The notes beneath the pieces are model-generated. The model was not told where the DNA came from. It ran no database searches and worked only from the letters and a program-made list of their open reading frames with translations. Below, piece after piece: positions 1 through 6,987 of a stretch of DNA of 13,366 nt. Within the stretch, counting starts at the first letter, position 1, and every line of letters starts with the position of its first letter. Location of the stretch: NCBI GenBank assembly GCA_028699365.1, contig JAQVUQ010000035.1:1-13366 (forward strand). The letters run 5' to 3'. The position numbers and the translations under genes are program-made. The stretch comes from a bacterium (GTDB taxonomy: Bacteria > UBP13 > UBA5359).

Positions 1-1
1 G

Positions 2-961
2 GGTGCATGTTTCGGCAGCACAATGGCCGGTTATATGGCTGATAAGGAGCACGCCGCTTTCTCCCGGCGAGGTGTCGGGGGTATCAGTCCGACTGCCTGG
101 ACAGAGCTTACATCTCATTCATCGACGGCTTACGTCTGTATCGAACTGGGCTTAAAAGGCCCCGCCAGCTCGATCTCCGCCGGCTGTTGTACCGGGCTGG
201 AGGCTGTGGGGTGGGGCTATAGAACAATAATGGAGAACGGTGCCGATACGGTTGTTTGCGGCGCATCCGAAGCACCGATAACCGCTTTCGGTTTTTCTAT
301 TATGTGTGCCAGTCGTATCCTGACAACATTTCAGGAAGAGCCTGAAAAGGCATCACGGCCTTTTGCCGCCGGAAGAGATGGCGCGGTTCTCAGTGAAGGC
401 GGGGCGGCTCTCATACTTGAAGAGCTGGATCACGCTCTGTCGCGTGGCGCGCGCATATATGCCGAAGTTCTGGGGTATGCCTCCCGTGGCGAGGCAGGGG
501 ATATGGTGGATACCGATCCTGACGGTAGAGCCATTGCGGAAGCTATGGCCGAGGTGCTTTCCCATGCGCAACTGACCGGCGAGGATATCGACTATGTTCA
601 TGCGCACGGTTCGGGATTTCCGGCCGGCGATATTGCCGACACCAACGCCGTAAAGCGTGTAATGGGAGAACGGGCGTACTGTATTCCGGTAAACTCCATT
701 CGCTCGATGATAGGGCAGGCACTGGCTGCCGGCGGTGCGTTGCAGGCAGCTTCGACCGCGTTGTCCGTATATCACGGTATAGTGCCGCCAACGATAAACT
801 GTAACGATTCCGATCCCTTTTGCGATCTTGATTACGTCACCGAGGGCGCCAGAAGCGTCAGGATCCGGCACGCTCTCATGAACGGTACCAGCGTGGGCGG
901 AACCCATGCAGCGTTACTGTTCGGACGTTATAACGATAATGCACCACGGAGGGGCAAGTGA
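2..961 (+). CDS. Beta-ketoacyl synthase (FabF/KAS II-like), 5'-truncated, atypical active site
   Basis: This is the C-terminal ~319 codons of a condensing enzyme of the KAS I/II/type II PKS ketosynthase family, which normally joins malonyl-ACP to an acyl primer. A family member is usually about 410 residues, so roughly 90 N-terminal residues lie left of the window; the frame is open from base 2 (GACFGST before the first Met at 23). The nucleophile motif is SISAGCCTG, with the active Cys codon at 185-187. The first catalytic His is in HAHGSG (codon 605-607). The region matching FabF KSMTGH reads RSMIGQ, so the conserved Lys is Arg (701-703) and the second His is Gln (716-718). The C-terminal GGTN loop reads GGTH. 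The fold is clear but the chemistry is uncertain: it could be an active Cys-His-Gln enzyme, a chain-length-factor-like partner, or a specialised acyl condensing enzyme. It overlaps the following kinase gene by GTGA, implying co-transcription and coupled translation. Confidence 0.85.
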   Translation, partial: GACFGSTMAGYMADKEHAAFSRRGVGGISPTAWTELTSHSSTAYVCIELGLKGPASSISAGCCTGLEAVGWGYRTIMENGADTVVCGASEAPITAFGFSIMCASRILTTFQEEPEKASRPFAAGRDGAVLSEGGAALILEELDHALSRGARIYAEVLGYASRGEAGDMVDTDPDGRAIAEAMAEVLSHAQLTGEDIDYVHAHGSGFPAGDIADTNAVKRVMGERAYCIPVNSIRSMIGQALAAGGALQAASTALSVYHGIVPPTINCNDSDPFCDLDYVTEGARSVRIRHALMNGTSVGGTHAALLFGRYNDNAPRRGK

Positions 962-3429
962 GCTTTAAGCTGACAATGCTTGCTATTGCCGCGGGCACCA
1001 ATTTTTGCCTGGGTGTTTTTGTTCTCTTTAAAAACAGGAGAATTCTTGTTAATAAACTGTTTGCTCTTTTTGCCGGATTCGTTACTTTCTGGGTTCTGTT
1101 TGTACTGCTGACCGAGAGCGCAAGCACTCCTGTTATCGCTCTCTTCTGGGACAGAATGACATTTGCTACAACCAGTTTACTACCGGTAAGCTGTCTTATC
1201 TTTGTTTCGGTATTTCCCTTAAAGAGAGCATTGACGGTTACTCGTGATATCAAAATATTCACGGCTATCGGCTTTGTCTTCTTCTTCCTCTCGTTTACTC
1301 CGTTTATCATCCAAAACGTATCGCTTGAACCGTGGGGCGTGAAGGACCACTGTGGGCCGGCCATATCCTTGTTTGCTATCTATTTTCTTGCCTGCATGTT
1401 CTGGGCTATAGTAGGGCGTCTGTATATGCAAAGCTACAGAACCAGAGGCGTTGAACGACTTCAGATACAATACCTTGCAATGGGTATTACGGTATCCACG
1501 GTTATAGGCGTGATGACTAATCTACTGATACCTATGTTCTTCAAGTCGTCTTACTTCGCAGGCTTTGGTCCTTCCTTTTCCATAATTATGATCGGCTTTA
1601 TTGCTCATACCATTGTCAGGTATAAATTGCTGCAAATACACCTGGTTCTGAAAAAGGGATTTGTCTATTCTCTTTCGATAGTAATAGCGGCCGGCAGCTT
1701 TATCTTCCTTCTCTTATACAGCCAGAGAATACTCGAGGATTTTCTGGGCTTTTCTTCATTACTATCATCTGCAATTATTGCTCTGGTAATCGCTATAGCA
1801 TTTCAACCGTTACGTCTTTATATTCAGGGTATATTCGATAGATATTTATACAGGGAATCGTATAGCTACCACAGCACTTTGCTGGAGATAAGCAGGTCTC
1901 TGGCGTCAATTCTCAACCTGGATCAGATAAGCCATTACATATACAACATAATATATAATACCATGCACCCTGACCGTGTTTATCTCTATCTTCTTGGAGC
2001 ACAGGTAGATTGGATGCAGTTAGTATTGGCGCACAGTGCCATGGAGACGAACGCATCACCGCCTGACAGGCTGTCTGTCGGTAGCAGGCTGATCACATAT
2101 ATCGCCTCCAAAAAGGATATCGTATTACGTGAGGAGTTGATGCGGCTCTCGTCCGAGAGAGGAATAGAAAGCGTTATTGCCGAGATGCACAGGCTGGAGA
2201 TTGACGTAGTTGTTCCTATAATGCTGGAGGGGAGACTCACAGCCGCTTTAATGCTCGGGCCAAAACTTTCGGGTGATATCTATTCCATTGAGGATATGGG
2301 ACTTCTTGTCACTATGGCCAATCAGGCCGCAGTGGCCATCAATAACGCTCAACTGTATGAGGAAGTCCGGCGTGTTCGCGATTATAATGAGAGCATTCTT
2401 GCCAATATGGAAAGCGGTGTCATTACCGTTGATAAACAATGCATGGTCATGCTCTTTAATCATGCTGCAGCCCGTATATTCCTACTTGATAAGAATACTT
2501 CCGTAGGTCAGCATATCAGCGATATCAGCCCGATACTTACGGATAAAGTTATGGACGCTTTGGAGAGCGGTAATACCTGCAGCAATCTGGAAGTAGCTCT
2601 TCCCCAGGAGGGAGAGAGCCTTCCGCTGATGATAAGCACTACTATTCTCAAAGGAATAAGAGATGATATAGAAGGCGTAATTCTTGTATTCAGCGATCTC
2701 TCTCGTATCAAGGAACTTGAGGAGGAGCGCAATCAGGCTGAGAGGCTTGCATATGTCGGCGGGTTGGCAGCCGGCCTGGCCCATGAGATCAAGAACCCTC
2801 TTGTTTCGATAAAAACCTTTGCTCAACTCCTGCCGGATAAGTTCGACGATCAGGAATTCAGAGAGGTCTTTTCGCAATTGGTTGTCAAGGAGATAGAGCG
2901 TATTGATCTTCTTATATCGCAGTTGCTGGGCTTCGCCCGCTCCACTCAGGCGGAAATGATGCCGATGAATATTAAAGACCCCCTTGACGAGATGCTGCTG
3001 TTGTTATCTAATAGGTTACAGGAACGCTTGATAGAAACTAAGAAGCATTATCCGCCAGGGAGTGTTCTTGTGTTCGCCGATGGCGGAAAGATGAAGCAGT
3101 TGTTTCTTAATATGTTTATTAACGCCATTGAGGCTATGCCGGATGGCGGGAGTCTTAACATAGATATAGCACCGAATGACAGGGACGGCGATAAATGGTT
3201 CAGGATTATGATCGCCAATACCGGCGGGAAGATCCCTCCGGAGTTGAAGCAGAAGGTTTTCATGCCGTTCTACTCCACAAAACCGGGCGGGACGGGTCTG
3301 GGGTTGTCGATATGCCAGAAAATCATTCATGAGCATGGGGGAACCATTTCTTTGACTGATGAGGATATTACCAGATTTTATATAGATTTGCCGGCGTTTA
3401 AGATACCTTCTATCGGGATAGAGGCATAG
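958..3429 (+). CDS. Membrane sensor histidine kinase: 8-9 TM segments, GAF, PAS, HisKA, HATPase_c
   Basis: An 823-residue sensor kinase. The first ~290 residues contain 8-9 hydrophobic segments (about 7-24, 34-52, 70-86, 100-118, 137-154, 172-191, 203-220, 237-254, 268-285), resembling the N-terminal 7TM sensor module of many histidine kinases with two more helices. A GAF-like domain follows (about 300-470), then PAS (about 475-595), a dimerisation/phosphoacceptor domain with HEIKNP (His609), and an ATPase domain with N-box Asn722 and an intact GGTGLGLSI loop. The G1 box reads ANTGGKIPPE, so the usual adenine-contacting Asp is Asn754; similar Asn variants occur in kinases thought to be active, so loss of function does not follow. 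The GTG start overlaps the ketosynthase stop (GTGA) and is preceded by GGAGGGG at 948-954. The membrane region suggests a hydrophobic or membrane-derived signal; the ligand is unknown. The likely partners are the receivers encoded downstream. Confidence 0.93.
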   Translation: MSFKLTMLAIAAGTNFCLGVFVLFKNRRILVNKLFALFAGFVTFWVLFVLLTESASTPVIALFWDRMTFATTSLLPVSCLIFVSVFPLKRALTVTRDIKIFTAIGFVFFFLSFTPFIIQNVSLEPWGVKDHCGPAISLFAIYFLACMFWAIVGRLYMQSYRTRGVERLQIQYLAMGITVSTVIGVMTNLLIPMFFKSSYFAGFGPSFSIIMIGFIAHTIVRYKLLQIHLVLKKGFVYSLSIVIAAGSFIFLLLYSQRILEDFLGFSSLLSSAIIALVIAIAFQPLRLYIQGIFDRYLYRESYSYHSTLLEISRSLASILNLDQISHYIYNIIYNTMHPDRVYLYLLGAQVDWMQLVLAHSAMETNASPPDRLSVGSRLITYIASKKDIVLREELMRLSSERGIESVIAEMHRLEIDVVVPIMLEGRLTAALMLGPKLSGDIYSIEDMGLLVTMANQAAVAINNAQLYEEVRRVRDYNESILANMESGVITVDKQCMVMLFNHAAARIFLLDKNTSVGQHISDISPILTDKVMDALESGNTCSNLEVALPQEGESLPLMISTTILKGIRDDIEGVILVFSDLSRIKELEEERNQAERLAYVGGLAAGLAHEIKNPLVSIKTFAQLLPDKFDDQEFREVFSQLVVKEIERIDLLISQLLGFARSTQAEMMPMNIKDPLDEMLLLLSNRLQERLIETKKHYPPGSVLVFADGGKMKQLFLNMFINAIEAMPDGGSLNIDIAPNDRDGDKWFRIMIANTGGKIPPELKQKVFMPFYSTKPGGTGLGLSICQKIIHEHGGTISLTDEDITRFYIDLPAFKIPSIGIEA

Positions 3430-3436
3430 AGTATAA

Positions 3437-5425
3437 ATGAATACGGTCTTTTTGGCCAGTGACAGAGAATATATGCTGGCTGCCATGCGACGCGCCTTAC
3501 CGGAGGGATGTACGGCAGTATGCGTTAATACTCCGGAGGAGGTAATAAGTTATACCTCTCTGGACGCTGATATTGCTCTGGTGGACATCACCAGCAGGCG
3601 CAGTGAGCATATCAGCATTATAAGCCAGTTGAAGAAGCTTATGCCCAACTGTGCGGTCATCGCTGTTCTTCCTTCGGAAAAGCGTGAAGGCGAGGAACTG
3701 GTGACTGACATGTGCTATGAGACGGTACGAGTGCCGATCGACATAGCGGATTTGCGTATTTCCGTTTTAAGGGTCATCGAGCGGAGCAGGCTGTTGCGTG
3801 AGATAACACACCTGAAGGCCAATCTGCATGAAAAACGCGATATCGAACTCCCTCACGCTCAAATTGCTCATTCGGATTCACGTTTCAACGGCGTCCTGAG
3901 AAAGTTTGCCAAAGGATTGGGTGCCGGGTTCAATCGTGAGAGATTGATAAAGTTCATCCATGAGGCTATTGACGAACTCAATCCCGTCAGCCGTGTCTCT
4001 ATAATCCTGGCGGAGCCGGGAGGGGAATATACTGTTGCCAGTAGTCGCGGCCTGCATCCTGATGTACTTGACAGCCTGTATCTCTCTCCCGGCAGAGGAC
4101 TCCTTCTATGGCTGTCGCAGCAAGGCCGGGTTTTGCGTAAATCGGAAGCCGGGTATTCCGGTGATCCTCTTCTGCTGGATGCCGTCAGGGAGATGGATGT
4201 TCTACAGGCGGTTGTCAGTATACCATCCATAGGCAAGGGGCGCCTGCTGGGGTCCATAAACCTTGGTGAGAAGGTGATTGGCGGCCAATACAGCAATGAA
4301 GAGCTTGAAATGCTGTATATATTGGCGAGCAATATCGCCGTAGCCCTGGAAGACATAGACATCTTCAATGAACTTCAGCATCAGAAATCGTATATAGAAG
4401 ATATTCTTCTCAGGATGAACAGCGGTGTCATAACCATCGATGCTTCCGATCGTATTACCATCTTCAATCACCGTGCGGCCGAAACCCTGGATATCCAGGC
4501 TGAGAGGGTTATCGGGGGGGACCTGCGTAATCTTCCGTCTCCTTTAGGCGACATGCTTCATGAGAGTCTTGTTACCGGCAGAAAGCGAAATCAGCATCAG
4601 ATCAAGCTGGCGGGCAAGCGTGACTGCTACCTGGAAATAAGTACGTTTCAGTTGCGGGATGCGTTATCCTCCGTCAGAGGCGCTGTGCTGATATTCGATG
4701 ATATCAGCACGGAGAGAGCCCTGCAGCGGGAGAAGGAAAACGCACAGAGGCTGGAGATGCTTAACAGAGTCGTGGCGCTGCTTGCCCACGAGCTGCGGAA
4801 TCCGCTGGTGTCCGTAAATACTTTTATTGAGCTCTTTCCGGAACGGAAAAACGATGAGGATTTCAACTCGGGTTTCTATGAGGCTGTCTGTAAGGATGTG
4901 CATAGGCTTGATGACCTGCTTGATAAGCTCATCACCTTGTCAAAACAATCCGATTACGATTTTGAATCGACCGATGTGTCCTCCCTGCTTAAAGAAAGAA
5001 TAAAGAAGCTGGAGACGCCGGCGCGTGAAGCCGGTATCAGCATCAAGCCGAGTATGGGGGCTGCTTCCGTGCGGTTGTCCCTGGATCGTAAGCAGATGGG
5101 CAAAGCGATAGAGTATATCATTCACAATTCGATCAATTCCACCAGGAGCGGTGGTGTCGTATCCGTCAGTATTGATGACGGCGCAGACGGTGACTATGTC
5201 AGGATATCGGTCAACGATGACGGCGATCCATTGCCGGCTAACAGTGTTGACGATGTTTTTCGACCGTTCTTTGTGAGCGACGGCAGAGGTGCGGATATCG
5301 GGCTGGCCGTAGCACACCGTATTGTACATGATCACGGCGGGAATCTGATTATCAACGGGAACGACAGGGCGCGGTTCGAGGTAGTATTGCCGGTAAACTC
5401 TGACAGGGGGGAGAACCATGAATAG
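3437..5425 (+). CDS. Soluble histidine kinase: pseudo-receiver, GAF, PAS, HisKA, degenerate HATPase
   Basis: A 662-residue protein with no membrane segments. Residues 1-120 look like a receiver fold (DADIALVD with Asp50 at the phosphoacceptor place), but the acidic pair near the N-terminus is missing (FLASDRE) and the conserved switch Lys is Val99 (RVPI), so it is probably a pseudo-receiver. GAF spans about 150-305, PAS about 316-435, and the phosphoacceptor helix carries HELRNPL (His451). In the ATPase domain the N-box keeps Asn564, but the G1 box is DDGDPLP and the G2 loop is GADIGLA instead of GxGLGL, so ATP binding may be weak or lost. PAS and H-box regions (SGVITID, ELRNPLVSVNTF) are clearly paralogous to the preceding kinase (SGVITVD, EIKNPLVSIKTF). 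It starts 7 nt after that gene with only a weak upstream GAGG, and overlaps the next gene by 8 nt. It may act as a non-catalytic partner of the first kinase. Confidence 0.9.
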   Translation: MNTVFLASDREYMLAAMRRALPEGCTAVCVNTPEEVISYTSLDADIALVDITSRRSEHISIISQLKKLMPNCAVIAVLPSEKREGEELVTDMCYETVRVPIDIADLRISVLRVIERSRLLREITHLKANLHEKRDIELPHAQIAHSDSRFNGVLRKFAKGLGAGFNRERLIKFIHEAIDELNPVSRVSIILAEPGGEYTVASSRGLHPDVLDSLYLSPGRGLLLWLSQQGRVLRKSEAGYSGDPLLLDAVREMDVLQAVVSIPSIGKGRLLGSINLGEKVIGGQYSNEELEMLYILASNIAVALEDIDIFNELQHQKSYIEDILLRMNSGVITIDASDRITIFNHRAAETLDIQAERVIGGDLRNLPSPLGDMLHESLVTGRKRNQHQIKLAGKRDCYLEISTFQLRDALSSVRGAVLIFDDISTERALQREKENAQRLEMLNRVVALLAHELRNPLVSVNTFIELFPERKNDEDFNSGFYEAVCKDVHRLDDLLDKLITLSKQSDYDFESTDVSSLLKERIKKLETPAREAGISIKPSMGAASVRLSLDRKQMGKAIEYIIHNSINSTRSGGVVSVSIDDGADGDYVRISVNDDGDPLPANSVDDVFRPFFVSDGRGADIGLAVAHRIVHDHGGNLIINGNDRARFEVVLPVNSDRGENHE

Positions 5426-5886
5426 CAAGGCGACTATTCTGGTAGTCGACGATGAATTTGGCCCCAGGGAATCATTCCGCATGTTATTGAAAGACCGCTA
5501 TAGAGTTATTACGGCAGCCAGCGGTAAGGAAGCTCTGGCAGTTGTCGATACGGAAGGCGACGAGATAGACCTGATCCTTCTGGATATACGCATGCCGGAG
5601 GAGGACGGTATAACCGTCCTGCAGAAGATAAAGAGTAGAAACCCGGAGATAGAAGTGGCTATGGTAACCGCATATGCCTCGGTAGAGACGGCGCGGAACG
5701 CATTGAAACACGGAGCCATAGACTATCTGATAAAACCGTTCGATCGTGACGATGTGGAGGAGATTGTCAGTAGGGGCATAGCCCGGCGGCGTAAACAGCG
5801 TGAAAACAAAGTCACCATACAGCGGCTGCAGGTTGTCAACAGTACGCTGCAGGGAGAGATCGAGAAAGCACGGGAGGATGTCAGGG
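5380..5886 (+). repeat. Tandem duplication, copy 1 (kinase 3' tail, RBS and receiver domain)
   Basis: The segment runs from the last codons of the soluble kinase gene through the ribosome binding site and receiver plus linker of the REC-HD-GYP gene. It aligns with 6481-6987 at a constant offset of 1101 bases with no gaps seen in the parts compared. The left edge is sharp (shared from GGTAGTATTGCCGGTAA). The right edge is fuzzy and is placed where the proteins diverge (KAREDVREH against QACYEDIRAD). Confidence 0.85.
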
Positions 5887-6485
5887 AGCATTTTGCAGGC
5901 ACTGTTCAGGCGCTTATTGCGGCTATCGACGCCAAGGATCACTATACGGCCGGACATTCTGAACGTGTGGCATCGCTTACCCGCTATCTGGGAGAGTCTT
6001 GCGGCATTTTCGACAGGGAACTGGAACTGCTGTGCCAGGCTGCCCAGGTTCACGATATAGGAAAGATAGGTATAAGTGAAGCGGTATTGAGGAAAAAGGG
6101 ATCTCTTCTGGAAGAAGAGATGGAGGAAATGCGAATGCATCCCGCAATAGGTGCTGAAATACTGGCGCCGGTGAATTTTTTGCGGGATATGATACCGGCT
6201 GTGCTGTATCATCATGAGAGATACGACGGTACGGGATATCTACAGGGGATAGAGCGTGATCAGATAGCTCTTTATGCCAGGATAGTGGCTATTGCCGATG
6301 CCATAGATGCTATGGGATCCGATCGTCCGTACAGAGAGGCTATGTCGCCTGAACAGATCTGGCAGAGCCTTTATAACGGTGCCGGAACGCAATTCGATCC
6401 TGAATTAGTTGAAGTTGCCTTGAAATTAAGGCTGCCATATATACAGCAACGCTTAACCGAGACTTATAAGCAGATCAAGCGGTAG
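5418..6485 (+). CDS. Response regulator with HD-GYP domain (REC-HD-GYP), likely c-di-GMP phosphodiesterase
   Basis: A 355-residue two-domain regulator. The receiver (1-120) has the acidic pair Asp11-Asp12, phosphoacceptor Asp56 (LLDIRMP), Thr84 and Lys106 (LIKPFD), all expected for an active receiver. A coiled-coil linker (about 125-160) leads to an HD-GYP domain with H212-D213 (VHDIGKIGI), a HxxxGA motif near 241, HHE at 265-267 and DGTGY at 270-274. The family signature GYP is GYL here. HD-GYP proteins of this type hydrolyse cyclic di-GMP, in the manner of RpfG. The ATG at 5418 is preceded by a strong GGGGGGAG and overlaps the end of the soluble kinase gene by 8 nt, so the kinases immediately upstream are its probable phosphodonors. 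Its last codon and stop (CGG TAG) fall at the left edge of a duplicated segment copied from the upstream kinase's 3' end, suggesting the C-terminus was set by that duplication. Confidence 0.94.
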   Translation: MNSKATILVVDDEFGPRESFRMLLKDRYRVITAASGKEALAVVDTEGDEIDLILLDIRMPEEDGITVLQKIKSRNPEIEVAMVTAYASVETARNALKHGAIDYLIKPFDRDDVEEIVSRGIARRRKQRENKVTIQRLQVVNSTLQGEIEKAREDVREHFAGTVQALIAAIDAKDHYTAGHSERVASLTRYLGESCGIFDRELELLCQAAQVHDIGKIGISEAVLRKKGSLLEEEMEEMRMHPAIGAEILAPVNFLRDMIPAVLYHHERYDGTGYLQGIERDQIALYARIVAIADAIDAMGSDRPYREAMSPEQIWQSLYNGAGTQFDPELVEVALKLRLPYIQQRLTETYKQIKR

Positions 6486-6987
6486 TATTGCCGGTAAGCT
6501 CTGACAGGGGGGAGAACCATGAGTAGCAGGGCGACCATTTTGGTTGTCGACGACGAGTTCGGTCCCAGGGAAGCCTTTCGTATGCTGTTTAAGGATTGCT
6601 ATAGAGTGATCACGGCAGGCAGCGGTAAGGAAGCGCTGAACATAATCGATTGTGAAGGAGATGGGATAGACCTTGTCCTTCTGGATATCCGTATGCCGGA
6701 GGATGACGGTATAACCGTTCTACAGAAGATAAAGAGTATAAATCCGGAGATAGAAGTGGCTATGGTAACCGCATATGCCTCGGTGGAGACGGCGCGTGAC
6801 GCTTTGAAATACGGGGCCATAGACTATCTGATAAAGCCGTTTGACCGTGCCGATGCAGAAGAGATAGTCCGGCGCGGTATCGCCCGGCGGTGTGAACAGC
6901 GTGACAGCAGAATTACTCTGCAGCGACTCCAGTTGGTCAACAGTGCGCTTCTCGGTAACGTTGAGCAGGCCTGTTATGAGGATATCC
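6481..6987 (+). repeat. Tandem duplication, copy 2 (kinase-tail fossil, RBS and receiver domain)
   Basis: This is the second copy of 5380-5886. Its first ~45 bases still read as the soluble kinase's C-terminus in that frame (VVLPVSSDRGENHE then TAG, against VVLPVNSDRGENHE), although here they serve only as the spacer and ribosome binding site of the hybrid kinase gene. The receiver-coding part then follows with mostly synonymous changes. The copy order (parent tail at 5380, orphan tail at 6481) shows the direction of duplication. Confidence 0.85.

Noticed and set aside
353-907. Long open frame on the - strand inside the ketosynthase gene
   Set aside because: It lacks a recognisable domain or ribosome binding site and lies opposite a clear ketosynthase; it is a by-product of that gene's codon use.
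4940-5425. Truncation of the soluble kinase as the reason for its degenerate ATP loops
   Set aside because: The frame is intact to the end with all ATPase segments in order, so the motifs have diverged by substitution rather than by frameshift or loss.
3868-6215. Several long - strand frames opposite the soluble kinase and REC-HD-GYP genes
   Set aside because: Compositionally they mirror the coding strand and contain no domain; the + strand products are unmistakable.
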